Source of the DNA: Pedomonas sp051304405
GTDB lineage: Bacteria > Pseudomonadota > Alphaproteobacteria > Sphingomonadales > Sphingomonadaceae
NCBI RefSeq assembly: GCF_051304405.1
Contig: NZ_JBPPGG010000007.1
Coordinates: forward strand, 43,835-107,834
Length of the DNA: 64,000 nt
Direction of reading: 5' to 3'
Shown here: positions 48,666 through 60,419 of the stretch, piece after piece
Position numbering within the stretch: the first letter of the stretch is position 1
How the letters are laid out: the number at the start of each line of letters is the position of its first letter
Translations under genes and position numbers: made by a program
Notes under the pieces: model-generated
What the model was told of the DNA's origin: nothing
Database searches by the model: none
What the model saw: the letters and a program-made list of their open reading frames with translations, nothing else

Positions 48666-50210
48666 ATGTCTATTGCAGAGATCAACAATCGCCGATTTGA
48701 GCTGCTGGTGAGATCGGTGGTCGATTACGCAATCTACATGCTCGACCAGAAGGGGCATGTGATCAGCTGGAACGGCGGGGCGGAGCGGATCAAGGGCTAC
48801 AGCGAGTCCGAGATCATCGGCAGGCATTATGCGTGCTTCTTTACGCCCGAGGACCAGCAAGGCGGCCTGCCGCACCGCGCGCTGGCATCTGCGTTGGCGA
48901 ACGGCCGTCATGAAGACGAGGGCTGGCGGGTTCGCAAGGACGGCAGCCGGTTCTGGGCGAGCGTGGTGCTGGACGCAATCCACGACGAGCACGGCCGGCA
49001 TGTGGGCTTCGCCAAGGTGACGCGTGACATGACCGCCCAGCGCAACACGCAGGTGGCGCTGGCGCTGACCCGCGAGCAGCTGGCGCAGGCCCAGAAGATG
49101 GAGGCCATCGGCAAGCTTACCGGGGGTGTGGCGCACGACTTCAACAACCTCCTGATGATCATCAACGGCTATGCGGACATTCTGGCCCGGCGGCTCACGG
49201 ACCCGGCCGATCTGGTGGCCATTGACACGATCCGCCATGCGGCCGAGCAGGGGCGCACCCTCACGCGCCAGTTGCTGGCCTTCTCACGCCGGGAACCGCT
49301 CAACCCGGTGGTTGTGGACCTGCCCCGGCAGTTCGATGCCCTCCGGGAGCTGGTGCATGGCTCGCTGCGTGGCGATCTGGAACTGACCATCGAGGTGCAG
49401 CCCGATGTGTATCCGGTGCGGGTCGATGTGGGCGAGTTCGAGCTGGCGATTGTCAACCTGGCCATGAATGCGAGAGACGCCATGGGCCAGGGCGGGCTGC
49501 TCAGCATCACGGCGGAGAATGTTCAACTGCCCAACGCGGAGGTGTCTCACCTTCACGGCGCCTTTGTCGCCATTGCGGTCAGCGATACGGGCACCGGCAT
49601 TGCGCCGGAGCATCTGGACAAGATCTTCGACCCATTCTTCACAACAAAGGATGCGAACAAGGGTACGGGGCTGGGGCTCTCTCAGGTTTACGGCTTTGCG
49701 TCCCGCTCGGGCGGTACGGTGACCGTCAGGAGCGTGCCCTGGGAGGGGACGACCTTTACCATCTACCTGCCGAAATCGCAGGAGATCCCGGCGAAAGGGA
49801 AGCACGACGCGCCGGCGGAGGAGAGCATCCTTCCAGGCGGCAGGGTGCTGCTGGTGGAGGACGACCCGATCGTGGGCAACGTCACCGCCAGCATGTTGCG
49901 CGAACTGGACTATCAGGTCATGCGGGCGGACAACGCGGCCGATGCCCTCGATCACCTGCGGGCGGGAGTGGCAATCGATCTGGTGCTCAGCGATGTGATC
50001 ATGCCGGGCGGCATGAACGGTGTGGAACTGGCGGAGATCATCAGGCGGAATTATCCGTTGGTCCCGGCACTCCTGATGACGGGGTGGAGCGACAACGCCT
50101 TTCAGGAGGCGGAAAACTGGCTCGTGCTCCGCAAGCCGTTCGATATCACCACGCTCCGCCAGGCGATCGTGCGGGCGGTGGCGGAAGCGCCTCGAGAAGA
50201 TAACACCTGA
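48666..50210 (+). CDS. PAS-domain hybrid sensor histidine kinase
   Basis: Soluble hybrid kinase of 514 residues. A PAS domain (about 10-120: VVDYAIYMLDQKGHVISWNGGAERIKGY, with VRKDGSRFWASVV) is followed by the phospho-acceptor box GGVAHDFNNLLMII (His about 159), an ATPase domain with N box (NLAMNARDAM), DTGTGI and GTGLGLS motifs, and a C-terminal receiver domain (VLLVEDD, Asp in LSDVIMPGG, Lys in VLRKPFD). There are no membrane helices. The ATG at 48666 is used; an in-frame TTG at 48651 is also possible. No response regulator gene stands next to it. Signal unknown; PAS may bind flavin, haem or a small ligand. Confidence 0.92.
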   Translation: MSIAEINNRRFELLVRSVVDYAIYMLDQKGHVISWNGGAERIKGYSESEIIGRHYACFFTPEDQQGGLPHRALASALANGRHEDEGWRVRKDGSRFWASVVLDAIHDEHGRHVGFAKVTRDMTAQRNTQVALALTREQLAQAQKMEAIGKLTGGVAHDFNNLLMIINGYADILARRLTDPADLVAIDTIRHAAEQGRTLTRQLLAFSRREPLNPVVVDLPRQFDALRELVHGSLRGDLELTIEVQPDVYPVRVDVGEFELAIVNLAMNARDAMGQGGLLSITAENVQLPNAEVSHLHGAFVAIAVSDTGTGIAPEHLDKIFDPFFTTKDANKGTGLGLSQVYGFASRSGGTVTVRSVPWEGTTFTIYLPKSQEIPAKGKHDAPAEESILPGGRVLLVEDDPIVGNVTASMLRELDYQVMRADNAADALDHLRAGVAIDLVLSDVIMPGGMNGVELAEIIRRNYPLVPALLMTGWSDNAFQEAENWLVLRKPFDITTLRQAIVRAVAEAPREDNT

Positions 50211-50247
50211 GGCAAGGGCGCTGAGGCAGGGATGGCCTGCTGGCCGC

Positions 50248-52050
50248 TCAGGTGTTTGTATCTTCGAGAGCCATGCTCGGCGGGTTTTCCTCCCGGCGCG
50301 CCATGACCACGCGATTGCGGCCCCCGGCCTTGGCCCGATACAGGGCCTGATCCGCCGCGCGCAGCAGGGTGGCGGCGTCCGAATCCGGAAATTCCCGCGT
50401 GTCGATGATGCCGAAGCTGGCGGTGATGCCGTGCGTGTTCGTGTCGAACACCTTTGACATGTCGGCGTCGGCCAGCAGGCGGCGGACGCGCTCGGCCAGG
50501 GTCAGCAGCTCCTCACCCGTCTTCCCCGGGACAATGATGCAGAACTCCTCGCCGCCGAACCGGGCGACGATCGCGCCGATCTTTCTGAGTTGCGCCAGCA
50601 GGTTTGCCACATGCTGAAGCGCATGGTCGCCAACCTCATGGCCGAAGGTGTCGTTGATGGACTTGAAGTGGTCGATGTCGACCAGCATCAGGCCGAGAGA
50701 CGAGCCGTTTCGCTGGGCCTGGGCCAGTTCGCGATGGAAGCGCTCCATCATGCCGCGGCGGTTGTAGAGCTTGGTCAGCGGGTCAGTTTCCGCCAGCACC
50801 ATGAGTTCGGACTGCATGGCCCGGGCCTGATCGCGCTCGGCCTGAAGGTTGGCGAACCCTCGCGATGCGGCGAAGGACAGCCAGAGCGTTTGCAGGGCGG
50901 AGGTGCCCAGAACCATCAATTCGCCGCTGACGACCGGCACGGTGGTTGAGGTGTCGGCCGTGAACGAGGCCAGTACCGCCGCGACCGGCAAGCTCCAGGC
51001 CAGGGCGAAATCCTTTGCGGCCTGACTGCGACGGTAGAGGGCAACGATGAGCGCAATGATCACCAGCGTCAGGGTCAGCACGGTGGAAAAGCGGAAGAGT
51101 TCGGCGAGGATGGTGGCCATGCCCGCCGGGGCATAGAGGGCGGCGGGGCACAACAGCAGCATCGCCAGGGCACTGCCCCTGAGACCCACTCTCACGATGC
51201 GGGGCAGGGCGGTCTTCTCCAGCGAGACCAGCATGTACTGGTTGGCAAAGACGATGGCGGATGTCGCAAGGACGGAGGAAATTCTGACGGTCGCGCTTCC
51301 GGCCAGCTGGGGGGCAATCAGCAGAATGAGCTGGGACCAGCACAGTCCCCAGGCAATCATGCAGACCACCCAGGCGCAGTGCCAGATTGCCCGCCGCTTC
51401 CGCGCGATAACGGTAATGAACAGGTTGTAGACCAGGGAGACGGTCAGAAGGCTGAGCGACGCGCCGACCAGCACGGAGGTCAGCTGAACGGCCCGGTCCT
51501 GTTGCACCCCCGGCACCAGACGCAGCCGGAGCAACTCGTAGGAGGCCAGCCGGTTGATGCCGAGCGTAATGGCATCCAGCGGCGCCGGCCGGCTGTGGGC
51601 GTGGAAGGCGAGGTAGCCGTTGGGGGTCCAATGGTTGCCGAAATCGCCCGCGCGGACCCGGTGGGTCTCCGTATGGCCATTGGCAAAGTGGAAGTTGACC
51701 AGAAGGTCCTCAAACCGCGTGTTATGCAGGTTCATGGACCAGTCGGGCCAGGTCTGCTGCTGCCCCGTCATTTCGTGGCGAAGCCAGAGCCACCGGTCGG
51801 CATAGTTGGCCGGCGTGCCGTCGCACTGGAAGGTGAGACCTGGCACCTTGCCCGGGTCAACCGCATCGTCCGTCACGCTGTGGCACAGTTGAAGCTGCGG
51901 CGGAACCGACGGCTCCAGCGTCCAGGAAATGAAAAACGGGAACAGGGCGAGCAGAAAGACGAGCAGGAAAATGGTTCTTCCGCCAATCGCGAAACCCGCC
52001 CGGCCGAGACCGGACTGCGGCGTCGAAAACGACGATGTTGCCTCTTCCAC
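50248..52050 (-). CDS. Membrane diguanylate cyclase (7TM-type sensor, GGDEF)
   Basis: Protein of 600 residues predicted to make cyclic di-GMP. The N-terminal helix (FLLVFLLALFPFFISW) is followed by a periplasmic region (about 45-180, with two Cys that may bridge), about seven membrane helices (190-390), and a GGDEF domain with DPLTKLYNRRG, VDIDHFKSINDTFGH, and the active-site motif GGEEF. This layout is like the 7TMR-DISM family that senses extracellular carbohydrates or similar signals. No ATG is available near the start; the GTG at 52050 is chosen. The 8-G run just upstream may act as ribosome site. Confidence 0.88.
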   Translation of the reverse strand: MEEATSSFSTPQSGLGRAGFAIGGRTIFLLVFLLALFPFFISWTLEPSVPPQLQLCHSVTDDAVDPGKVPGLTFQCDGTPANYADRWLWLRHEMTGQQQTWPDWSMNLHNTRFEDLLVNFHFANGHTETHRVRAGDFGNHWTPNGYLAFHAHSRPAPLDAITLGINRLASYELLRLRLVPGVQQDRAVQLTSVLVGASLSLLTVSLVYNLFITVIARKRRAIWHCAWVVCMIAWGLCWSQLILLIAPQLAGSATVRISSVLATSAIVFANQYMLVSLEKTALPRIVRVGLRGSALAMLLLCPAALYAPAGMATILAELFRFSTVLTLTLVIIALIVALYRRSQAAKDFALAWSLPVAAVLASFTADTSTTVPVVSGELMVLGTSALQTLWLSFAASRGFANLQAERDQARAMQSELMVLAETDPLTKLYNRRGMMERFHRELAQAQRNGSSLGLMLVDIDHFKSINDTFGHEVGDHALQHVANLLAQLRKIGAIVARFGGEEFCIIVPGKTGEELLTLAERVRRLLADADMSKVFDTNTHGITASFGIIDTREFPDSDAATLLRAADQALYRAKAGGRNRVVMARREENPPSMALEDTNT

Positions 52051-52344
52051 GTTGCCCCCCCCCTGGCCCCGTGCCGGGAACTGCCGATCTGACAAGGCCC
52101 CCAGCCTCTGCCGGATCGGGGATGTTATTACAACTACATTAACGGCCAATCAAACCGGAAGCGCCGGCCCCGCCGGGGTGATCGGCTGGCGTCCCACCCC
52201 TTGGGGTGGCCTGCCGGGGGGATCGGTCCGCTTCTTCATACGTTACTCCGGGGGAACTTCCCGCAGCCCATCACCTGCGATGAGGCGTCCCCGGGGGCAG
52301 GGTGTGCAGCATGCAATGCCCCCACAGGCAATGGAGGGGCACGC

Positions 52345-53580
52345 ATGTGGCGGTGTCTATCGGTGATCGGTCGGCGCAGGCGTCCCCGGGCCCTTGCCCC
52401 CTGGGCCTTACCCACCTTTGCCCTGGTTCTGGGCACCGGTCTTGCCGCTTGCGACAGGGATGAGGCAACGCCGCAGACGCCGCCTCCCGAGGTCATCGCT
52501 CAGGTGGTTCAGGCCACATCCGTGCCGATTGTCGTGGAGTTGCCCGGCCGCTTGCAGGCGGTGCGGACGGCCGAGGTGCGGGCCCGTGTGGACGGCATTG
52601 TAGAGCGCCGCCTGTACGAGGAAGGCACCGACGTGCGGGAAGGGCAGACCCTGTTCCAGATCGACCCGCGGCCGCTGAAGGCGCGGCTGGCCGCCGCGCA
52701 GGCCGCGCTGCGCCGGGCAGAGGCGGAAGCGGCCAACGCCCGGCAGGATGTGGAGCGCTTTCGTCCCCTTGTCGCCCGAAATGCCATCAGCCAGCAGGAA
52801 TTCGACGCCGCTCAGGCGCGACTGGCCCGGGCCGAGGCCGATGTGGAATCCGCTCAGGCGCAGGTTGAGCAGGCCCGGCTGGATCTGGGCTATGCCACGG
52901 TGACGGCACCGATCAGTGGCCGCGCGGGCCGCGCCCAGGTGACGGAAGGCGCCCTTGTGAGCGCGGCGGGGGGCACGCTGCTGACCACCATCGAGCAGCT
53001 GGACCCCATCTATGTGAATTTTTCCCATTCGAGCAGCCAGGTTCTCAACATCCGCAAAGATGTGGAGAGCGGCCGGCTGAAGGCTCCGTCCCTCGATCAG
53101 ATGCGGGTGACCGTCGTGCTGGAGGATGGCACGGTATACGCCAAGGCGGGCCGCCTGAACTTCCTCGATCTTGCGGTCGATCCCGGCACCGGCACGGTCA
53201 GCCTGCGCGCCGTGCTGCCCAACGAGGAACGCCTGCTGCTACCCGGAGAATTCGTGCGCGCGCGGATCGAGGTGGGCGTCAACCCGGCCGGCATCACCGT
53301 GCCGCAAAAGGCGGTGCAGTTTTCCGCCGAAAGCGCCTCCGTTCTGGTGGTGGGCGAGAACAACATCGTCGCGCAGCGCCCGGTGAAACTCGGAGAACTC
53401 GTTGGCGACTCGTGGATCATTGCGCAGGGCTTGAGGCCGGGCGAGCGGGTGATCGTCGAGGGGCAGCTGAAGGCCCGACCGGGCGCGCCCGTGCAGGTGG
53501 CCGCGGCGTCGCGTCAGGCGGGTCAGAGCGCGGGCCCGGGGCAGCAGGGCGGGGCAGGGAAGCCGCCGGTTCAGCGGTAA
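52345..53580 (+). CDS. RND efflux periplasmic adaptor (AcrA/MexA-like) lipoprotein
   Basis: Membrane-fusion protein of 411 residues. A signal with lipobox LAAC (Cys about residue 36) is followed by the lipoyl/barrel-sandwich halves around a coiled-coil hairpin (about 95-190, ALRRAEAEAANARQDVERFRPLVARNAISQQEFDAA), then beta-barrel and membrane-proximal domains (TIEQLDPIYVNFSHSS, VPQKAVQF). The ATG at 52345 has GGAGGGG 7 bases upstream. It is the first gene of a complete tripartite pump operon. Confidence 0.95.
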   Translation: MWRCLSVIGRRRRPRALAPWALPTFALVLGTGLAACDRDEATPQTPPPEVIAQVVQATSVPIVVELPGRLQAVRTAEVRARVDGIVERRLYEEGTDVREGQTLFQIDPRPLKARLAAAQAALRRAEAEAANARQDVERFRPLVARNAISQQEFDAAQARLARAEADVESAQAQVEQARLDLGYATVTAPISGRAGRAQVTEGALVSAAGGTLLTTIEQLDPIYVNFSHSSSQVLNIRKDVESGRLKAPSLDQMRVTVVLEDGTVYAKAGRLNFLDLAVDPGTGTVSLRAVLPNEERLLLPGEFVRARIEVGVNPAGITVPQKAVQFSAESASVLVVGENNIVAQRPVKLGELVGDSWIIAQGLRPGERVIVEGQLKARPGAPVQVAAASRQAGQSAGPGQQGGAGKPPVQR

Positions 53581-53601
53581 GGACCATTCCAGGGAAGGCC
53601 A

Positions 53602-56600
53602 ATGTTCGCAAGGTTTTTCATTGATCGGCCCGTCTTTGCCTGGGTGATCGCGCTGGCAATTTCCATTGCCGGTCTGCTGGCGCTGCGTTCGCTGCCCATC
53701 GAGCAGTATCCGTCCGTCGCGCCGCCCTCCCTCAATATCACCGCGACCTACCCGGGCGCCGATGCGGAGACGCTCGAGCAGAACGTGACGGCCGTGATCG
53801 AGCCCGAACTGAACGGCGTGGACGGCTTTCTCTACATGAGTTCCACCAGCGCTTCCAACGGCACGGTCACCATCACGGTGACGTTCGAAAGCGGCACGGA
53901 CATCGATATCGCCCAGATGGAAGTGCAGAACCGCCTCAGCCGGGTGGAGGCACGCCTGCCGGAGGAGGTGCGGCGTCAGGGTATCCAGGTCAACGAGGCC
54001 TCCTCCAGCTTTCTGATGATTGTGTCGCTCACCTCTCCGGGAGGCAGCCGCAGCGCCCTCGATCTTGGCAACTATGCCAACACCCGCATCGTCGATCAGC
54101 TGCGCCGCGTGGATGGCGTGGGGGACGTGCGCCTGTTCGGTTCGGAATACGCCATGCGGGTGTGGCTGGACCCGGAGCGGCTGGCCAGCTTTTCCCTGTC
54201 GCCCGCCGAGGCGCTGGCGGCCGTGCAGGAGCAGAATTCCCAGGCGCCGGGCGGTCAGCTTGGTGCGCAGCCGTCCATTCCGAACCAGCAGCTGAATGCC
54301 ACGGTCATCACCCAGCGCCGCCTCGCCACGCCCGAGGAGTTCGGGCAGATCATCCTGCGCGCCAACCCGGACGGGTCATCGGTGCGTCTGGCGGATGTGG
54401 CGCGGGTCGAGCTGGGTGCCGCCAGCTACGAAACCGGATCGCGCCTCAACGGCAAGCCCATGGCGGGCATGGCGGTGCAGCTGGCGACGGGCGCGAACGC
54501 GCTGGCAACCGCCGGGGCGGTGAAGGCGCGCATGGCCGAACTGGCGCAGGACTTCCCGCCGGACATGGATTGGTCCGTGCCCTACGACACCTCGCCGTTC
54601 ATCGAGATTTCCGTGAAGGAGGTGGTCAAGACCCTGGCCGAGGCGATGGTGCTGGTGTTCATCGTCATGTACCTGTTCCTGCAGAATTTCCGGGCGACCA
54701 TCATCCCGACGGTCGTTGTCCCGGTCGCGCTCCTGGGCTCGTGCGTCGGGCTGGCGCTGCTCGGCTACTCCATCAACGTGCTGTCGCTGTTCGCCATGGT
54801 GCTGGCCATCGGCATCCTCGTCGATGACGCGATCGTCGTGATCGAGAATGTGGAGCGCATCATGGCGGAGGAGGGGCTTTCGCCCCGAGACGCCACCTAC
54901 AAGGCCATGGGCCAGATTGTGGGCGCGATCATCGGCATCACGCTGGTGCTGGTGGCGGTGTTCATCCCCATGGCCTTCTTTCCGGGCACGGTGGGCGGCA
55001 TCTACCGGCAGTTCTCGGTCACGCTGGCGCTCTCCATCGCCTTCTCTGCCCTGCTCGCCCTCACGCTGACGCCGGCCCTGTGTGCCTCCATGCTGAAGCC
55101 GGGCGTCGAGGAGGGGTCGCGGCATGGTTTCTTCGGCAGGTTCAACACCTGGTTCGGGCGCACCACCTTCAAATATCAGAACAAGGTCGGCAGTCTCATT
55201 CGCCGGCCCCTGCGCTGGCTTGCCGTTTTTGCGGTGCTGACGGCCGTTGCCGGCTACCTGTTCACGTCCCTGCCCGGCAGTTTCCTGCCGGAGGAGGATC
55301 AGGGATATCTCATCACCGTGGTGCAGGCGCCCCCGGGCGCCACTCAGCAGCGCACGCTGGCGGTGGTGGAACAGGCAGAGGCATATTATCTCGCCCAGCC
55401 TCAGGTGAGGCAGGTCATCGCCGTTCTCGGTTTCAGCTATTTCGGCAGCGGCCAGAATGCGGCCCTGATGTTCATCAATCTGAAGCCGTGGGAAGAGCGG
55501 CCGGGCAGGGACAATCACGCCTCGACCGTCGCGGGAAAGGCGATGGCAGTGCTCTCGCAGATCAAGGGCGCACTGCTCTATGCCTTGAGCCCGCCGCCCA
55601 TCCCCGAGCTGGGTACAGCCAGCGGCTTCAGCTTCCGCTTGCAGGATCGGGCGGGTCTCGGACATGGCGCGCTTGTCCAGGCGCAAAACCAGCTTCTGGG
55701 TCTGGCCGCGCAAAGTCCGGTTCTCACCGGCGTGCGGCCGGAAGGGTTACAGGACAGCCCGCAGGTGCGGGTGACCGTCGACCGGATTCTGGCGCGCGCG
55801 CTCGGCGTGGATATCGGCGACATCAACACCACCCTGTCGATCACCTTCGGCTCCGGCTACGCAAACGATTTCAACCGGGAGGGGCGGGTGCTGCGCGTGC
55901 TGTTGCAGGCCGAGCCCGAGCAGCGCATGACGCCGACCGACCTTCTCGACCTGCGGGTGCGCAATGCGGAGGGCCAAATGGTTCCCTTCTCCGCGTTCAC
56001 GACGGCGGAGTGGACGGCGGGGCCGCCCCAGCTCAACCGCTATAATGGATTTCCGTCTTTGAATATCTCCGGCAGCGCCGCGCCCGGTTACAGCACCGGC
56101 GAGGCCATGGCGGAGATGGAGCAGCTGGCGGGCCAGCTGCCCGACGGCTTCGGCTATGAATGGACCGGCATTTCCTTCGAGGAAAAACAGTCGGCCGGCC
56201 AGATCCCGGCGCTGCTTGGCCTCTCGATCCTGATTGTCTTTCTGGTGCTGGCCGCGCTCTATGAAAGCTGGTCCATCCCGCTTGCAGTCATTCTGGTGGT
56301 GCCGCTGGGTGTGCTGGGAGCCCTGCTTGCCGCGCTGCTGCGCGGTCTGCCGATCGATGTCTATTTCAACGTCGGCATCATTGCCATCATTGGCCTTGCC
56401 GCAAAGAACGCCATCCTCATTGTCGAATTCGCCAAGGATCTGGAGGCGCAGGGGCGCAGCGTGACCGAGGCCGCGCTGGAAGCCGTCCAATTGCGCTTTC
56501 GCCCGATCATCATGACATCACTCGCCTTCATTCTCGGCGTGCTGCCGCTCGCCATCAGTACGGGCGCGGGCGCGGCGAGCCGCATCGCCATCGGCACCGG

Positions 56601-56745
56601 CGTCATGGGCGGCATGATCGGCGCGACCGTTCTGGGTGTTTTTCTGATCCCGGTGTTTTTCGTCGCTGTGCGTCGCTGGCTGACCCGCCGCGGCCGGGCG
56701 GCGGCAGCCGCGGCCCGTCGTGCCGGGGCGGGAGGGCGAGAATGA
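53602..56745 (+). CDS. RND efflux inner-membrane transporter (AcrB/MexB-like)
   Basis: HAE1-type RND pump of 1047 residues, a proton-driven exporter of drugs or hydrophobic compounds. It starts with ARFFIDRPVFAWVIALAI; the paired Asp residues in TM4 (ILVDDAIVVIENVER) and the GLAAKNAILIVEF motif of TM10-11 are typical, and 12 helices with two large periplasmic loops fit the length. The stop overlaps the next ATG by 4 bases. The operon has no linked regulator gene. Substrate not predictable. Confidence 0.96.
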   Translation: MFARFFIDRPVFAWVIALAISIAGLLALRSLPIEQYPSVAPPSLNITATYPGADAETLEQNVTAVIEPELNGVDGFLYMSSTSASNGTVTITVTFESGTDIDIAQMEVQNRLSRVEARLPEEVRRQGIQVNEASSSFLMIVSLTSPGGSRSALDLGNYANTRIVDQLRRVDGVGDVRLFGSEYAMRVWLDPERLASFSLSPAEALAAVQEQNSQAPGGQLGAQPSIPNQQLNATVITQRRLATPEEFGQIILRANPDGSSVRLADVARVELGAASYETGSRLNGKPMAGMAVQLATGANALATAGAVKARMAELAQDFPPDMDWSVPYDTSPFIEISVKEVVKTLAEAMVLVFIVMYLFLQNFRATIIPTVVVPVALLGSCVGLALLGYSINVLSLFAMVLAIGILVDDAIVVIENVERIMAEEGLSPRDATYKAMGQIVGAIIGITLVLVAVFIPMAFFPGTVGGIYRQFSVTLALSIAFSALLALTLTPALCASMLKPGVEEGSRHGFFGRFNTWFGRTTFKYQNKVGSLIRRPLRWLAVFAVLTAVAGYLFTSLPGSFLPEEDQGYLITVVQAPPGATQQRTLAVVEQAEAYYLAQPQVRQVIAVLGFSYFGSGQNAALMFINLKPWEERPGRDNHASTVAGKAMAVLSQIKGALLYALSPPPIPELGTASGFSFRLQDRAGLGHGALVQAQNQLLGLAAQSPVLTGVRPEGLQDSPQVRVTVDRILARALGVDIGDINTTLSITFGSGYANDFNREGRVLRVLLQAEPEQRMTPTDLLDLRVRNAEGQMVPFSAFTTAEWTAGPPQLNRYNGFPSLNISGSAAPGYSTGEAMAEMEQLAGQLPDGFGYEWTGISFEEKQSAGQIPALLGLSILIVFLVLAALYESWSIPLAVILVVPLGVLGALLAALLRGLPIDVYFNVGIIAIIGLAAKNAILIVEFAKDLEAQGRSVTEAALEAVQLRFRPIIMTSLAFILGVLPLAISTGAGAASRIAIGTGVMGGMIGATVLGVFLIPVFFVAVRRWLTRRGRAAAAAARRAGAGGRE

Positions 56746-58190
56746 GGGGTAATCGCACCGCCGTCCTGCTCGTCTGTGTGCTGCCATTGGCGGCCTGCTC
56801 GTTCGCGCCCGAGTATCGGCGTCCCGCTTTGCCGACCGCCTCCACCTATGGCGCCGACCTGGCGCCGGATGCCGGGGGACCGGTGGCTGTCGAGACAGGT
56901 TGGCGGCAGTTCTTCAGGGATGCCCGGTTGCAACGCCTGATCGGTCTTGCGCTCGAGAACAACCGGGATCTGCGCGAGGCAGTGCTTCGCATCGAGGAGG
57001 CGCGGGCGCAGTACCGGATTCAGCGGGCGGATCAGCTGCCCAACCTCGATCTCGGTGGTAGCGCAACCCGGATCCGGGCCGGGGCAGGGACGGCGGGCGG
57101 TGTGGCCGGCGGCGGATCGGCAGCGCCGGGCCTTGCCGGTTCGAGCACCATCAACCGCTACGAGATCGGTGTGAGTGTCTCCGCCTTCGAGCTGGATTTC
57201 TGGGGCCGCGTTCGCAACCTGACCGAGGCGGCCCGCGCGGCTTACCTCGCCACCATCGAGGCTCAGCGCGCCTTTCAGCTCAGTCTCATTGCTGATGTGG
57301 CGACCGTCTATCTGGTGGACCGGGAACTGGAAGAGCGAATCGCGCTGGCGGAGCGCACAGTCCGCACCCGCACCGAAGGTCTGGAAATCGCCCGGCTGCG
57401 ACTGGAGGCGGGCGTCATCTCCGAGCTGGATTACCGGCAGACCGAGACGCTGCTCACCCAGGCCCAGACCGAACTGGCCATACTGCAACGCCAGCGGGCC
57501 CAGAACCGCAACGCCATGCAGGTGCTGATCGGCGGCCCCGTGCCGCAGGATCTGCCTGCACCGCAACCGCTCTCGCAGCAGGGGATCATCGAGACCATCA
57601 GCGCCGGGCTTCCGTCGGATCTCCTCGTCAACCGGCCCGATGTCCTTGCCGCCGAGGAGCAGTTGCGCGCCGCCAATGCCAATATCGGCGCGGCGCGCGC
57701 CGCGTTCTTCCCGCGCATCTCCCTGACCGGCTTTCTGGGATTCGCCAGTACGGATCTGGATGCGCTGTTCGGCGATGATGGCGAAACCTGGTCCTTCGGC
57801 GCCAATCTGGCGCTTCCGGTCTTCGATGCAGGGCGCAACGCGGCCAATGTGGACCTGGCGGTCGCGCGACGGGACATCGCCATCGCCAACTACGAACGCA
57901 CGATTCAGGTCGCGTTTCGGGAGGTGGCGGATGCCCTGGCCGCCCGCCGCTGGCTCGCCGAGCAGTTCGATGCCCAGCAGCGCGCCCTTGCGGCCGAGCG
58001 CGAGCGGGCGGAGCTGGCGGAGTTACGCTACAGGAACGGCGTTGCCGATTACATCGAGGTGCTGGATGCCCAGCGCCAGCTGTTCGCGGCCGAGCAATCC
58101 CTGGTGGAGACTCGCCAGCTCCAGCTCTCCAATGCCGTTGCGCTTTATGTGGCTCTGGGCGGCGGGCTCCGGCCCGATTCCGCGCGCTGA
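56742..58190 (+). CDS. RND efflux outer-membrane factor (OprM/NodT family) lipoprotein
   Basis: TolC-family channel of 482 residues with a signal and lipobox LAAC (Cys about 20), then FAPEYRRPALP, the typical NodT/OprM N-terminal sequence. The two repeated helical-hairpin units (NNRDLREAVLRIEEARAQYRIQ and NRPDVLAAEEQLRAANANIGAARAAFFPRISLTG) are seen. It ends in a LYVALGGGL stretch. It overlaps the pump gene by 4 bases and completes the efflux system. Confidence 0.95.
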   Translation: MRGNRTAVLLVCVLPLAACSFAPEYRRPALPTASTYGADLAPDAGGPVAVETGWRQFFRDARLQRLIGLALENNRDLREAVLRIEEARAQYRIQRADQLPNLDLGGSATRIRAGAGTAGGVAGGGSAAPGLAGSSTINRYEIGVSVSAFELDFWGRVRNLTEAARAAYLATIEAQRAFQLSLIADVATVYLVDRELEERIALAERTVRTRTEGLEIARLRLEAGVISELDYRQTETLLTQAQTELAILQRQRAQNRNAMQVLIGGPVPQDLPAPQPLSQQGIIETISAGLPSDLLVNRPDVLAAEEQLRAANANIGAARAAFFPRISLTGFLGFASTDLDALFGDDGETWSFGANLALPVFDAGRNAANVDLAVARRDIAIANYERTIQVAFREVADALAARRWLAEQFDAQQRALAAERERAELAELRYRNGVADYIEVLDAQRQLFAAEQSLVETRQLQLSNAVALYVALGGGLRPDSAR

Positions 58191-58320
58191 GCACCCTGCG
58201 CGACCCCCGAATTGCCCCTTGATCTTCCCGACATGCGTTCGCGGCAGTGTCTTATTTAATTGATCTGTAACGATAATTTCCCACCTGGCGCGCCGTGCGA
58301 AGATTCTTGCGAAAAGGTGT

Positions 58321-58349
58321 TTGACAGTGTGGAGGCGGGTCCATATAAG
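58321..58349 (+). promoter_or_regulatory. rrn promoter
   Basis: TTGACA at 58321-58326, 17 bases, TATAAG at 58344-58349. The -10 is enclosed by an imperfect inverted repeat (GTGTGGAGGCGGG ... GCCCGTCCACAC) between about 58327 and 58360. Confidence 0.8.
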
Positions 58350-58434
58350 CCCGTCCACACGACGCGGCCGGCGCGGAGGACACGAAGCGGCGGACGGGTT
58401 GAAATTGTCTCCAGGGCACCTATCTTGGAGATCC

Positions 58435-58449
58435 TGCTCTTTCTCATTG
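58435..58449 (+). promoter_or_regulatory. boxA-like antitermination element in the rrn leader
   Basis: TGCTCTTTCTCATTG agrees with boxA (TGCTCTTTAACA) in its first eight bases and lies between the promoter and 16S. Confidence 0.6.
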
Positions 58450-58625
58450 TTGTTTTTTTGGAAGGGACATGTGGGCGGCGATGCTCACGGTCTTGCAGTC
58501 CGTCGGGCTGCGGATACGTGATTTATTGCCTCTTTACATGTCCTGCATAAGCAGTGACGTGCAGGAGGCCTCAAGTTCGGCCTGTTTGTCTGGCGTATTC
58601 CCGCTGGACGGATGGGTTGGATGTT

Positions 58626-60121
<1,496 letters not shown>

Positions 60122-60237
60122 GAGCCTTCAGGCGCTTTGGTGCCTTTTGGTTCTTCCCGAGACACACATCGCCGCCCTCCTGTCCCTTCCTCCTGGAATT
60201 AGCCTGAGCGGGTCCTTGTTTTTGCGGGTTCGCGAAG

Positions 60238-60314
<77 letters not shown>

Positions 60315-60343
60315 CGACTGGGGTGCTGCCTGAGTTGCGTTGT

Positions 60344-60419
60344 GGGGCCTTAGCTCAGCTGGGAGAGCGGTAGCTTTGCAAGCTTCAGGTCGTCGGTTCG
60401 ATCCCGACAGGCTCCACCA
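60344..60419 (+). tRNA. tRNA-Ala (TGC)
   Basis: 76 bases with encoded CCA. Anticodon loop TTTGCAA gives TGC; T-loop GGTTCGATCCC. Second spacer tRNA of the rRNA operon. Confidence 0.96.

Larger units (their letters stand above)
58191..58625. other. rRNA operon promoter and leader region
   Basis: About 435 bases between the efflux operon and 16S. It holds the rrn promoter, a boxA-like antitermination signal (58435-58449), and the 5' half of the 16S processing stem. The part 58191-58300 shows no terminator for the efflux operon that I would trust. Confidence 0.75.

Noticed and set aside
53137..53142. GTATAC inside the RND adaptor gene
   Set aside because: Only the half motif is present, it is in coding sequence and lacks the second ATAC arm.
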